This document shows positions 44,920 to 57,500 of a stretch of 64,000 nt of DNA, one piece after another. Both the position numbers and the translations under genes were made by a program. The notes under the pieces are model-generated. The model made no database searches. It worked only from the letters and a program-made list of their open reading frames with translations, and was not told where the DNA came from. Source of the stretch: Ascochyta rabiei. Taxonomy: Eukaryota; Ascomycota; Dothideomycetes; Pleosporales; Didymellaceae. Position 1 is the stretch's first letter; every line of letters starts with the position of its first letter. The DNA lies in NCBI RefSeq assembly GCF_004011695.2, contig NC_082415.1, positions 1,722,715 through 1,786,714 on the forward strand. Direction: 5' to 3'.

Positions 44920-47900
44920 ATGTTGGCAGAAGAAGTCAAGAATCCGTGTTTTGAGCACTTGGCTGAGTACTAGGTCGCGGTGTGCAGAGCGTGCCGATAC
45001 GCTGTATAGCCAGATTAGATTAAGAGCTACTTACATAAACAGCACAAGAAGTTACTTAAAAACGCTAAAGCAGTTAGAGAAGCCGTACGTTAGTGGGCAG
45101 ACTTACTACAGTACCCCACAGAGTTAGAGATACCCAGCAACGGCGTGCAGGCAATCCCCCAGCTGCCCGTATTCGACGACGGGCTGCTGTGTCAACTCAA
45201 ACCAGAGACATGCTAACTAGTGTTCTACAGCCTAAAGACGCTGAAAGAACATTAGCGTACAACACATGGGTGGTTAGCTAGAAAGAAATGTAGACGCCCC
45301 AGCCGAACCCAGGTAAAGGCGTTACAGGCCCAGCTTAAAGATGGCTGCAAGCGCGTACACTGCCAGCGACTTTTTAGCAGCCAGTACAGATTACAGTACT
45401 TTGAGGTTTGTCACAACCCAGACAGCGGTCCGCAGCCCGTCCCCGTTAAGGGCGAGGCGGCGTGGGCGCGGGTAGGCGAGGAGATGGCCAAGACGTAGGC
45501 CAATGTCGAGAACCGGACAAAGACAACGATCGAAGACAGGGAGAAGGACGAGGCGGCCCTATAGCTGGAGCGGACTAGGTGGCTGCCGTACTTGAACAAA
45601 CTGGATCGTCCAGAATTGCTGGCAAGCGTTGAGGAGCCTAATATAGACCTGGAGAAAGATAAAGAGCCTGTTAAGGCTGCGATTTGGAGCGCAATGGATG
45701 GACTGGCCTGCGTGAGCCAGACATCTGTTATTAAGCGGACAGGCATATTTGTGCGCATAGAGGCCATTTGTACAGAGAAGCATTAGACTAGGTACACGCC
45801 GCTGCAGGCGTACATGGACAAGAAGTTGATCAAAGAGCGGTCACGTCTATAGAAGCAGATACTGATGTTTTTTGCACAGACGCAGAGGGAGCACCGTTAG
45901 AACAGCCCTAAGTACCGCTTCACACAGCAGCAGCGCGAGGCATGGGAGGCATTGATTGAGCAGGCAGAGAGAGACGTAGGCGGGGCAGAGATGGAGATAG
46001 CAGACGAGGATCAAGCCGAAGACGGCGAGGAAGAGGAAGACGAGATAATGATCGATGAGCTCAACGACGACGACGAGCAGGACCTGTCTGAACGCGACCA
46101 TAAGCCCGAGCACGCGAAGCTGAGACCTGTCAAAAAAGCGTGCTTGGACTTTTGCATCGCGCTGCTCTAACAGACCATCTGCCGTAAGGAATACAACTGC
46201 GCGTTGGTATGTGCGTTAGCTGTACTTAGCGTCAAAGAGGACGGCTGGAAGGGCCCTGAGCTGTACCCGCCAATCTTGTTGTCTGTAATCAAAATCACCC
46301 GTTTTATAGTTGTGCAGCACGCGCTGGAGCTGTCTGAGCCGTTTAAAGAGCAGGCATTCGACAACAACAGCGCGTACAGGGGGAGCGATAGCGGCAGCAG
46401 TTTCCCCAGTCAGCGTCGACCAAAAGGCTGCTTAGAGTTTGTGCAGCAGATAATGGACAGGTTTATGGTGTGAGGTAGCCACAGCCTGATGCAGTAGATG
46501 CTTGACTTACGCACGTACGGGCTGAAGGTGCACTATAACACTACATTGCGCAGCCACGTTGAGTGGATAGGGAAGGATGAGCTGCTGTACAAGAACTTGC
46601 ACTTTACTATAGCCTAGTTCTGCGGCATAGTGCACGGTATGCAGGCTGAGACCAAGCAAATACTAGTGGAGGAGCTGCTGTTTTGCAACGGGCAGACGGC
46701 CGATCAAGTCCCCCAGATTCCGTGGGAGCAGCTGCGCGACAACCTGACTGACGAGCGGCCAGGGTAGAACTTTTTAAAGGACCACCGTACACGCATGCCC
46801 GTAGATAGGGAGAAGTAGCTGTTTAAGCTTGTAGGGCAGGACGCCAGCGTTAGGGAAAGATTTATCAAGCCAGGAACCTGCTTAGGCATTAACTGGAAAG
46901 AGGTGGAGCGGTACATGGATCGAGTAATTGCGTTTTAAGAGAAGCTGGCCGCGTTAGTGCATATGGCAGAAGGGCAACCCGCAAGGTAGCTAGAGTTAGG
47001 CAGCGTTTGACACAGCAACACCATTAAGGGGGGCTACTAAAACATTTTTATTAAGGATGGTATAGTTGCGTTTGTTATGCGGTACCACAAGGGGTATGCC
47101 GTAAGCAGTAATGTCAAGATTATTCACCAGTACTTGCCGCGCAAGGTGGGCGAGCTAGTGGTGTATTACATGTGGTTGGTGTTGCCGTTCCAGCAGCAGT
47201 TGGAAGCAATGGTGTGGGAGAAAGAGGCAATATCATCGCACATGTGGCCAGCAGACCCCAGCAGACGGAAGTGGACAAGCAACCGATTTTGTGAAATACT
47301 AAAGCGTGAAAGCAGAGTAGGTTTAAAGCAAGAGTTAACGATTGCAGCATACTGTAAGATTGCCATCAGCATTAGCCAGAGGTTTTTGCGGCCATTGTCG
47401 GCATTTTGAGCAGAGGAGGGAGAGGAGAACAAGGAGTGGAATAAGGAGAATATGCTCGCCAACATTCAGGACAAGCAGGCCAGCTACAGCGTGCACGTAG
47501 CCGGCATGGTATACGCGCGCGGGATTATAGAGATAGCAGGCGTTACAGCAGACAGGCAGCAGCTGTTCCGCAACTTAAGCACTAATTGGCACCGGTTTTT
47601 AGGTTTCTAGTCCGCTGTAGACGCAGTGGCAGACGTTAAGAAGCAGAAGAAGGCGCCGTTCGAGAGCGAGGCCGACGAGGCGAGGATAGAGCGGCTGGAG
47701 CGGCTAAGGAAGATGGACCCAGCAGCGCAACTTAAGCGAATAAAGGGCAAGAAAGCAAAATTCAGAGGCGTGCAGAAGGAGGCTATTAAGGCGATCATTG
47801 CCGGCAAGAGCCCTGTCGTGGCTGTGATGCCAACTGGCGCAGGCAAGAGCATGTTGTTTATGTTGCCAGCGTGGGCAGAGCAAGGTAGAACAACAGTCGT

Positions 47901-49632
47901 TGTTGTGCTGTTAGTTTCGCTGCGTGGTGACATAATGCGGCGATGCAAGGAGCTGGGGATATCGTGTGCCAAGTAGCAGAGTCGCTGCCTGCCTGACGCA
48001 GCAGCCATTGTGTTTGTAACGCCTGAGTCGGCAGTAGGAGAAGCGTTCGCAACGTTTTTAAACCAGCTGCAAGCGACGCGGCAGCTGGACCGCATCGTGA
48101 TCAACAAGTGTTACATTGTGTTGAACTGTTGCTACACGTTCCGCAAGCAGATACAACAGCTCGGCAGGCTGGCAGCAGCCAAGACACAGATAGTGCTGTT
48201 AACAGCAACGTTACTGCTAACTAAAGAGGACAAGCTGTATCGACGAATGTATTACAAGCAAGGGCAGGTTAAGATATTCAGACAACCGACTATAAGGACG
48301 AACGTGGCGTATCAGACCATTAAGATCAGCCAGTCTGCAAAGAAGAAGGACGTCAAGTTGATGGTCGTTAAGACAGTGCGGCAGAAGATGCGGAAGTACA
48401 AGACAGGCAAGCTCATCGTGTATAGCAATTCGAAACCAAAGGTAAAGGCGTTAGCAGAGCAGTTGGATTGTTACGCGTATCACGCGGATGCTGTAGGCAA
48501 GGCGAGCATGCTGGCGGACTTCATAGCAGGCAAGCAGCGCGCGATTGTGGCAACGAGCGCGTTAGGCATAGGCGTGGACATACCAGATGTACAGTGCATT
48601 ATTTACATTAATTAGCCGTTCACCATATTAGATTACGCGCAAGAGAGCGGCAGGGCAGGCCAGGACAGGCTGCGAAGCGAGGCCGTTTTAATTGTTTAGG
48701 ATAGGAAACAACGCACCAACAACAACAGGATAGAAGCCAAGCAGCAGTTAGTGAGGGAGTATGTGGAAGGTGGCGAGAGTGGGGCGGCCGGCTGTTAGAG
48801 GGAGGTGTTGGACGGGTATTTGGATGGGAGGAAGGATCGAGCAGGGTGTAGAGAGGAGGACAACAAGGAGATGTGCGACGTGTGCCGAGGGATAGACAGG
48901 CAGTTAGAAGAGATAGTAGAGGAAGAAACAGAAGAAGAGAGCGGGACAGAGAACAACAATAGAGAAGAGATAGACGTTGTTAAAGCTGAATAAGAAGAGA
49001 TGCAGCAGGTATATTAACAGCAGGAGCAGGCGCGTCAGGGGCTGTGGCAGACGTTGACAGAGCATTAACAGCAAGAGTTTGCCGATATAGAGTGGGTGCG
49101 CAGGCAGTTAGCGTAGTAGGCGAATTGATGCGGGATATGCGAAGGAGCAGGCAACGCGCAGAGCAGACACAACATACAGCAGTGTTAGAGGGCAGAAAGC
49201 AAAAAAGCAAAAGAGATGGTACAGAGGATAGATGATCAAGTTTGGTTTAACATGTTTTCAGGCTGTTTCCCGTGCGGTGGCGTGCCGCAGGAGATTTGCA
49301 ATAGCTGGGAACCAAACAGGGAGGGGCGATATTAACAAGTAGAGGACGGAACTTGTTAGTACACCAGGGTATTAAGCGCAGGATTAATAGGCATAGTATT
49401 CGGTTACACAGAGGCAAACGCCCAATAGCAGGCCTAATTAGCGGAGCTTGGGGTGGACGATGCAGGACCGGGTAGGATGTTAATTGAATATTTGGGGAAG
49501 AAGCAGCCGTTGGATAACGTGGAGAGCAACAATTTAGTTAAGGAATTTTGTTAGATTACGTAGTTGTTAGCTGAGTAGACGCAGTAGATGTAGTAGTAGC
49601 AAATGAAAGAATTTTCTGTTTACGATTCATAG
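44920..49632 (+). pseudogene. TLH3: telomere-linked RecQ helicase pseudogene
   Basis: Closest relative of TLH2, about 7.5 kb away. ATG at 44920 (MLAEEVKNPCFEHLAEY). Zinc finger with the same two stops as TLH2. Central module MRYHKGYAVSSNVKIIHQYLPRKVGELVVYY (47077-47170). Helicase: MPTGAGKS near 47827, VTPESAVGEAF, VINKCY (DECH lost), LLTATLLLTKEDKLYRRMYYKQGQ, then an open 201-codon stretch (48010-48615) to ATSALGIGVDIPDVQCIIYIN. QESGRAGQD follows. C-terminal Cys region CGIC-x9-H-x4-C near 49128-49175. Numerous stops, some shared with TLH2 and some private. Confidence 0.9.
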
Positions 49633-50520
49633 AAGCGGTGCAGCCGAGTTGGGTTCAGGGCGGGACGGAAGTCAGGGTAGTGGAGTTGCGGTCAGGCCTG
49701 GACGCAAGTCAGGATAGGGTTAGGGTTTGCCGCATTTGGGTTAAGCAGACAACAGCATGTAGAAGGACACAGAAGCCAACAAGAAGACCTACAACCCAAG
49801 TGGTTCCCTAAGTAGTTCCCCCAAGTAGTGCGTTAACCCAAGTAGTTGCCCTACCTAAGTAACATGTCTAACCTAAGTAGATCCCCCAACTTAAGTAGAG
49901 CCCCTAACCCATGCAGATCCCCCAACCCAAGTAGAGCCCCCAACCCATGCGGATCCCCCAACCCAAGTAGAGCCCCCAACCCAAGTAGAGCCCCCGACCC
50001 AAGTAGAGCCCCAGACCCAAGTAGAGCCCCCCAACCCATGCAAATCCCAAACCCGCGTAGTTAGCACTAACCTGCATAGTCAGCATTAACCCGCGTAGTA
50101 AGCATTAACCTGCGCAGTAAGCATTAATCTACATAATTACATGGTTAGCATCAAGCTGCGTAGTCAGCACAAACCTGCGTGGTTCCCTGAGTAGTTCCAC
50201 AAGTAGTGCGTCAACCCAAGTGGTTGCCCTACCTGAGTGGCACGTCCAACCTAAGTAGGTCCCCCAATACAAGTGGTTCCCAAGTAGTTCCCTATGTGGT
50301 TCCCCAAGTAGCGCGCCAAGTAGTGCGCCACCCTAAGTAGTCTAAAAGTAGTCCCCCTAAGTGGCCTGAAAGTGGTCCCTGTAAGCCAAGGGAGTCCATA
50401 TCAGTACCCCCAAGTAGTAAGAGCCAATCATTTAAGAAGAGCCCCTGATCCAGGAAGAGCCTACAAACCAGGAAGAGCACCTAAAAGCAAATAAGTCCCT
50501 AACCTAAAGCAGCCGTTTGT
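49633..50520. repeat. Subtelomeric array after TLH3
   Basis: Interstitial GGATAGGGTTAGGGTTT at 49711. Then a long degenerate array, 49790-50070, of AACCCAAGTAGAGCCCC units interspersed with AACCCATGCGGATCCCCC, followed by AAYCYGCRTAGTMAGCAYTA units (50050-50170) and AAGTGGTTCCC-type units. It aligns with 59300-60020 behind TLH4. The Gly/Leu-rich minus-strand frames across it are repeat artefacts. Confidence 0.85.
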
Positions 50521-52170
50521 ATTAAAAAGAAAGCGCAGGATCAAGACAATAAAAATTAGGGAAAAGTAAGATGTAGAGAGGAGGAGGCATTTAAAAAGGT
50601 GTTTTGGGCGTTTAGAGAGTATGGTCACAAGATAGAACAGTAGTTAGGGGAAGTTTGGCAAACCCGATTGTGGTGCCGCAGCCAGAAAGGCATTCCTAAT
50701 CCCGTAGATGTTGTAGTGCGTGAGAGAAGGGTGGGCGGTGGGCCCGTCAGGTGTCACAAAGCAGTCGGGCGGGGCGGTAGAGGGTGAAGGAGAAAGAGGG
50801 GAGGTGGGTGGGGCCGTGATAAGGTATCACGAGCAAAGGATGAGGGAGAGAAGAGGGTAGAAGAAGGGGTGGGCGGTGGGCCCGTGGGTGTTTTAAGAGA
50901 GGGTCGCCGAGAAGAAGGGAGAAGAGGGTGGGCAGTGGGCCCGTAAGGTGTCACAAAGAAGCCGAGCGCAGCGGTGAAGTAGAAGGGGGGGGCAGAAGGC
51001 CCGTGGGGAGGCACAAGAAGCGCAGTAGTTGAGAAAAGAGAAGAGGTAGGCGACGAAGCCGTGATGAGGTATCATTAAGAGGTTAACATAGCAAAGCAGT
51101 AGAGAGGTAAGCCGTAATAATGTATTACAAGGACGCCGAGCGAAGTAGTTAACAATAGCACAGAGCAAGAAGAGGCTGACAGTAAGGCGTACAACCCGTA
51201 GAGGTGCCCCCAAGCCTGTAGAGAGGTCCGTAACCCGTGAAGAGGCCCCTGTAACCGGTGCGTTAGTGACGCGTAACAGGGGTGTAGCAGATACCCGTCC
51301 GAGAGTGCAGCAAGTGTCAACGGAAGCGTGGTCGAGACCGTTGGAGAAAGGCGAAAGGGTGGAGAGGGAGGGAAGGCGGGCAGTTAAGGAGCATGACCTG
51401 TGACTAGTAAGAGACAACAGCAAAACAGCCCGTAAAAGGCCCTGTAACCCGCGAGAAGATTAACAGAGCAAGCAGATCAGTTGTTAAAAGCAGAAGAGCA
51501 CAGTATTAAACTGTGGAAATGATTAAGACAGCGTTTAGGGGAGAAGAACCGAAGAGGGGCCTGTAAGGCGTTACAAGAGAGTAAGCGTAACAAAGACGTT
51601 GGATAAGTGAAGTTAGGTTTAGGACCGGACACAGGTCGAGGTTAGGGTTAGGGTTAGCCGCATTTGTAGGCTGGCAACCGGTAGGGGGTATGACAGAAAC
51701 CCGCCTGAGAGTGCACAGGGCATATTGAGCGTTAGAGAGACGCGCCTGTAAACTAAAAAGGCCGTGACGCGTAAGAGAGGGGTGGGTGGTAGGCCCGTCA
51801 GGTGTCATAAGAGAGCAGCGAGGAGGGAAGGGAAAGTTGAAAGATAGGAAAAAGTGTCAAGTTGAAAGTAAAAGAAGGAGAAAGGAGATAGGAGTTAAGG
51901 AGAAGAGGGTGGTCGAGGAGAAGAGGGTAGGGGAGTAGAGGGGTGGGCGGGGGGGGGGGGCCCGTGGATATGCTCCGGAGCGGAGCGGTTGAGAGTGAAG
52001 GAGGGAAGGTGGTTGAGACCGCGGAGCGGAACAGAAGAGAGTGAAGGAGGGAAGGTAGTTGAGACCGCGGAGCGGAATAGAAGAGAGAGAAAAAAGACAG
52101 TAGCGTAGTAATAGTAGTAAAGAAGAAGAAAAGAAAGAAGAAAAAAAGCATAGTAGTAGTTAAGCACAAA
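50521..52170. repeat. Subtelomeric block after TLH3
   Basis: Aligns with 31310-32770 and 60020-60931 in parts. GTGGGCCCGTCAGGTGTCAC at 50738 and again near 51792, GCCCGTGGATATGCTCCGGA at 51961. Interstitial GGTTAGGGTTAGGGTTAG near 51643. G-run of ten at 51950. Tandem copy of a ~60-bp unit GAGTGAAGGAGGGAAGGTRG at 51990-52090. Ends in an A/G-rich run. No gene supported. Confidence 0.8.
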
Positions 52171-52506
52171 GGAATAGAGTTCTCCCAGTGATTATACGAA
52201 CAAAGACAGTGTATTTGTTCGCTTTGCCTATGTAAATTTTAGCGTGAGCACAGACACTCGACTGTATTTGTTCGCTTTTTCAGCGTGAATTTGTTCGCTG
52301 TTCCTGAAGTTAAATATTGCTGCAACAATTGCGGAACGTGTACAAAGTGCGTCCCAATTGTATGTTGAATTTCTAGAAGAATCGAGCATACGGTACGTGA
52401 GTGGAATATAGTAGATGTTTCAATATTGATGTTCGCGATGTTGTAGGGCAGTATCGATAAGGTATGTAGCACAATGTTCAGAGTTAAGCGCAGGTAACAT
52501 CTACTC
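52171..52506. other. Spacer with TTTGTTCGCT repeat cluster
   Basis: Three direct TTTGTTCGCT copies at 52214, 52267 and 52290. An inverted CGAACAAA at 52197-52204 makes an 8-bp stem with the first. AGCGTGA also recurs (52242, 52282). It lies between the previous subtelomeric block and the 3' end of A4. Not seen in the other blocks. Confidence 0.6.
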
Positions 52507-54224
52507 TACAGGATGGAACAATTCAAGCAAAGTTAGCTGACGCAACCGCGGAGCTGGCGTAGGACTCTTCGGCGAAGCATGACTTTGCTCTCTGGTGCTG
52601 TCGTCAACGCTGTTGTCAGTTTCGTCGTCTTTGCTGTCTTGAATCTCTTCCACCTCGTAGATGGTTGCTGGCGCCTCCGCCTCAATGCTCAGCGTTTTCT
52701 TCTCGTTGATGGGCCGCCAGCAATTCCCTCTGGCCCTAACCAGTTCTTAAGTGCCTTACTAGCTGCACAAATGTCTGGACACTCTTCTTAAGTAGCTCAA
52801 TCCAGACATGCAGCTGGCCTACACGGAGGGTGCGTTCTATCCAGCAATTCGCAATCTCGTCGTGTGGTATCAGGGTCAGAATGCCCCAGCCTAGCTCCTG
52901 ACTAATGGAGTACCAGCGCATGGCTTGGCCTAACCGTCGTCTAAACACCTGCTTGTCCTTCTTAGTGGCGTTTGGGACTAACTAACTCTACTAGCGCTGC
53001 AACTGCCTCTGTGCGGATCTGTCCCTTTCCGTATTGATTTCGCGTCCTGTCGTTGCTAGATACAAAGTCGTTATGCCGGATCTGCGCTATCTTGTTAGAG
53101 TATGCTTGACCTAGGAGAGCTGACGCCCATCAAGACTTGATATAGACAGCTGCTAGCTCTGCTTCGTAACGTGTGCACATGTTCCAGGCAAAGCAGAAAT
53201 CCCTGTCAGCATCGTTGCGCACACTCAGCAGCTGCAAGCGCTTAGCTCCCGCACCGGTCCTGCTCTGGCTGCCAGCGAGCTCGCCGCCACCTCTGAAGGG
53301 TGAGCCACGTTCTTGCCAAGCCTGCAGGAACTGGGCAGCGTGGTACCGAGAGGACTGGTTTCCAAGCACGCGCGCTTTCTCTAGAAGGGTGCAGGCCGTG
53401 AGGTAGGGAGTTTGGGTGGAGCTGTAGAAGTCCGTGTCATCAGAGACCGGCTGCTTAATGATCCAGGCGACGACGGACTTGTCCTTTTGCACAATAGAGG
53501 TGTAGGCAGCCTGCTCTGGAAGAGGAGCCTTGTCGCCAGGTGCTACCAGACCAAGGGCAAGCCGCTTCTTCGCACGCGAAGTGGCGAGTGTCCTGCTGCG
53601 TTTTTGCTCCGCACGGCGGTTGTTGTTGGAGATGGTAGTGATGTGCAGAGGGGAGTCTTTCAGCTGCTCATCCGGTTCGCTAGGCTGTGACAGCTGAGGG
53701 CTGGCTGGATGTGTCTCATCAGTGGTTGTTCGAGCGCGCTTTGGTGTAGGGGCCGGCGCAGATAGGTGTGGCCGCTTCTTTTGTTGCGGGGGTGGAGCGG
53801 AGGCCTGTTGTGAAGGGGAAGCAAAGGGCTTCTGCGCAGACGGCGGCTCTTCCATCCCGTCCTCCGCAAGCGACTCGGCCGCGCAGACCAGACGATCCCA
53901 GATATTGTCAGGCAGGACGTCGTCGGCGAGCGTCTCGCGCAGAAGCCAGATTGCTGACAAGACGGAGTGGGCAATAAAGACGGGCTTGCAGACGCTGGCA
54001 TCGTCACGGGTGGGGATCAGCCATCCTGCGCTGTGCGGACGAGCACCTGGATCACGCTGCGAGCGTGAGATGGTCGCTTGGCAGAAGAAGAGCTTCTTGT
54101 AGTCCTTATTCGGCGGCTCGTACGCGTAGTTGCGAACGAAGTCAGCTTCGCTGGCCAGAGGAAAGCTCCGACGACTGCCATCAAACCGCTCTGCGGCGCT
54201 GTCTAATGCTGCCAACCAGTGCAT
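52507..54224 (-). pseudogene. A4: partner protein A, damaged copy
   Basis: ATG taken at 54224 (MHWLAALDSAAERFDGS), aligning with the starts of A2 and A3. The open frame extends upstream only through non-ATG codons. It runs open to TGA at 53127-53129, giving 365 residues, with all N-terminal and middle blocks: PPNKDYKKLFFCQAT, RPHSAGWLIPTRDDASVCKP, SVLSAIWLLRETLADD, a candidate nuclear signal (KKRPHL...TPKRAR, about residues 147-163), NNNRRAEQKRSRT, AYTSIVQKDKSVVAWIIKQP, RDFCFAWNMCTRYEAELAAVYIKS. The TGA replaces the Arg codon of IKYRWA in A3. Downstream the C-terminal blocks persist (WASALLGQAYSNKIA, LGWGILTLIPHDEIA, ALKNWLGPEGIAGG, LTLLELFHPV) but across at least two frameshifts, to TAG at 52507. 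A shortened product is possible. Confidence 0.8.
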
Positions 54225-54521
54225 TATCGACTTGTGTACTGCGAATGAGGTTGCGAGCGGAAGTTCGGACGAAGGTTGTGCGGAAAGGGGGTTGGGTGTT
54301 GTTGAGGTTCTGACGCGGTCACACCGCGGCACCGAAAGTCAGGCCGCGCACGGATGTACCACAACGCCCTCACCAACCAGCGTTAGCGGAGCTAGGAGCG
54401 CAATTAAACCAAAAGCAAGATTGATACACAGTCTGTCGATCAATATGCTGGGGGATAGCAAACACTAGGCTAACGGACGTGTTGCATAGCGCCTACTTGT
54501 GTCCCTTCTGCTCCTTACACC
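54225..54521. promoter_or_regulatory. Bidirectional A4/TLH4 intergenic region
   Basis: About 300 bp between the A4 ATG and the degraded TLH4 start. Normal base composition. No TATA box or clear operator; inferred to hold both promoters from position only. Confidence 0.45.
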
Positions 54522-57500
54522 ATAGAACTATTTGCGCAGCTGTTTGAACACCGGCCTGAACTTCGAGTCGTAGTTTGTAAACCATGTGCCACTGCTATTC
54601 CACCAGCGCAGATCGTTACGCACCTCAAAGAGCGCCATCCCAAGGTCACAGTCGCTACGCGCAAGAGCCTGGCGGCAGCTGTACGCGCGCTACCAAACCT
54701 TGCGTGGAGTCCAGGAGACGTGCGTGTACCAAGGCCGGCTAAGGAGCCCGTCTTTGGTCTGAAAAGCTGAGAAGACGGGCTGGTATGCTTGTCGGAGCGT
54801 TGTTGGTATACCTGCATCTCGCTGCAGGGCATGCAGAAACATTGCAAGGATAAGCATGGCTGGGTGAACGAACAAAAGCGAGGGGGAGATATGAGGCAAA
54901 AGAGCAAGCACTCGCGCAACCGAGTATGGCGAGACAGCCAATCCTGCCAGCGCTTGTTCAGAGCTGTTGGCTGGCCGGCGTATGTTGCAGTCGAGACGAG
55001 CGTTGGAGCTGCGACTCTAGCAGACATCTCCCAGAGAGTGAAGGCAGATCGCCAGCATCAGCGAGAAGAGCGTGAGGCAGCAGCAGCGCAGGATAAGATT
55101 AAAGAGGGCATCCGTTCGCAGGCTGATCCGTGGCTAGAGCTCACAGAATGGGTCCCGCACCTACAAGGTATCCCAAGGGCGGCACTTCTGCGCGCTAAAC
55201 AGCTAGCTGGTGGGGAGGTAGACGCGCGTGGGAAGGAAGAAGTGGCGTTTGACAACACGGGCTTACGCGATGTTTGCAAAGCTATGGAGCGGCTGATACG
55301 AAAAGCGTTCGATAGCAGCCGAGCTGAGGTTGTCGGCAGACTCGCACTGGAGATTATCGAGCGACGTGAGGCGGGCGCAGAATCGAACGAGCGGCCCTTC
55401 TACGCTAGGCATTGAGTCGGTACGATCAAGAAGTACAGCCAGAAGCTGGTGAGCATCCTCTGCTACCTGTGGCGCACATATGACCAGGTCGAGCGGCCGC
55501 CATACAAACTTACCAGCACGCAAGACGCCCTCTTGGTGTCACTCCAGCAAATAGCCCGCTCAGACAACGCTGCGAAGAAAGAGAAACTGGAAGAGCGATG
55601 CCTGCGCTTTTGGATCGCCTTGCTTAACCACAGCCTGACTGGCGACGAGCACGAGAGCGCACTGCTGAGCGGAGTGGCTGTCCTCGGCCTCAAGCCTGAT
55701 CACCATGGCGGTGGGTGGGTTCCGGCGCACGAGTTCTCGCCAACGCTGTCTGCTTTGATCACTACCTCGAAAGCGCTCGTAGTGCATCATGCCCGCTGCC
55801 AGCGAGATAAAGCGCTTCAGAAAGACCCTTGTACAGCACCTACTGCGTATGAGCTAGTTAAAGACATGTCTGAACGGTTTATGACGCTGTCCGACTTCAA
55901 AGGCACACCCAGTCCTATGAATCGAATGCTCCGCTTGCGTACGCTAGCTAGAACACAGGCAAAGCGACGTAATACTCCCGGTATCGTGTCGTGGGATGGA
56001 GATCGGCTTCTCATTGACAAGCAGAGCTTTTCGCTAGCCGATCTCCGGTCGATGGTGAAGGGACTCTGCGAGACGGTGCGGTTGCAGCTATTCAAGGACG
56101 TCCTACTCTTGGATCTAGACGAAAGGGGTTGCGTGCGACCCGGGACCACCCCGCTTCCAGAGGTGTCTGTGGACAAACTCGTCGATCAGCCAGCCGAGCT
56201 GGCTACGGGCTGGAGCTTTCTGAAGCACCCCGACAACCAGCTAGATAGATGGCAAGACTGGCTTCTAGACCAGGTGTTGGACGAGGCTCCGCTAAGGGAG
56301 AGATTTATTCGTGGGATAGATAGCACACAACGGCCGGAACGGACGCTATGGCGCGATGACGCTGTAGCTAGGTACATGAAAGGAGTGCGTCGGTTTAAAG
56401 AAGGCCTCTTCACGCTTGTTCACATGTCTGGCGGCGGGCCTGGTCGCGGGACAGAGATTACCTCGATACAGTGCGAGAACAGTGCAGACGGGGTAGGGTA
56501 TCGGGGGGTGTTTGTAGAGGGTGGCCTGGTATCCTTCACCACCACGTACCACAAGGGGTATAGCTTCAGCAAGCGTGTTAAGACGATCCACCGCTATGTT
56601 CCCCGGGAGGTGGGTGAGCTGGTGGTGTACTTCCTCAGGCTCGGTCGACCGTTCATAGATGATCTCCAGATGCTGCACAATGGCGTTGCCCGCCCTACCG
56701 CTTTCATCTGGGAGCCAGAGCCGGAGGAGCAGTGGGGCGACGAGAGCGATAGCGAAGAGAGCGACGACAGAGACGAGTACGGCGAAGCCGACCGTAAGAA
56801 GGCACGATCCGCTAACCCAGACGGTACTGGGGCACCGATCGCATACGCCGTGTCCTGCGCGAGCAGACCTTTCAGTACATGAACACCGCTCTCGGCACCC
56901 GCGCCTGGCGGCATGCCTACCCAGCCATCCACCGAGAGCTGGCAAGAGATGGACAAGCACGCGACTGGTTGGAAGTGCTCTACTGGAACAAAGCGCCGGC
57001 GAAGAGCAACGCGCAAGCGTTGCAGTCCAGCCACAGCCTTAAAACAGAGGAGGGCAACTACGGCCGCTCCATGATGGAGTCTCCCTTTCAGACTATGGCC
57101 GAGCGGGAGGAGTTCCGGCGGGTGAGCATGGACTGGCATCGCGTGCTGGAGTTTGCATCTGCCTGGGAGGACAGCTGCATGCACCCCAGTGTTCGCGCGG
57201 AGATGGTAGCGCAGCAAGAGAAGCAGGCGCTCCAGCGCTGGTCGTTGCTCGCGATGGTGGACCTTAAGGCAGAGTTCAGGCGACTCGCTGGACGGCCGGA
57301 CGCCGAGTATCGTGGCAAGCAAGAAGAAAGCCTTGAGGCTGTGATGCAGCGACGGCTGCGCGTGCTAGTTGTTATGGCTACTGGCACCGGCAAGAGTATG
57401 CTGTTCATGCTGCCCGCGTCCGTCTCGCCAGGCGGCGTCTCCGTGGTCGTGGCTCCGTTGAATGCCTTGCGAGACGATCTGCAAGATCGCTGCGACCAGC

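Noticed and set aside
900..49632. Alternative genetic code with TAG/TAA read as Gln
   Set aside because: Stops also replace Trp (TGG to TAG) and Arg, and the same sequences show Asp to Asn, His to Tyr and Cys to Tyr changes at catalytic and zinc-binding sites. These are C-to-T/G-to-A mutations, and the intact gene at 14 kb uses ordinary codons.
51506..52169. Several hydrophobic or Ser/Pro-rich minus-strand frames in the subtelomeric block
   Set aside because: They lie in low-complexity GA-rich repeats and differ between copies of the block; no conserved protein.
53722..54468. Long plus-strand frames opposite A4
   Set aside because: Shadow frames of the A4 coding strand; the minus-strand frame is the one conserved in A1-A3.
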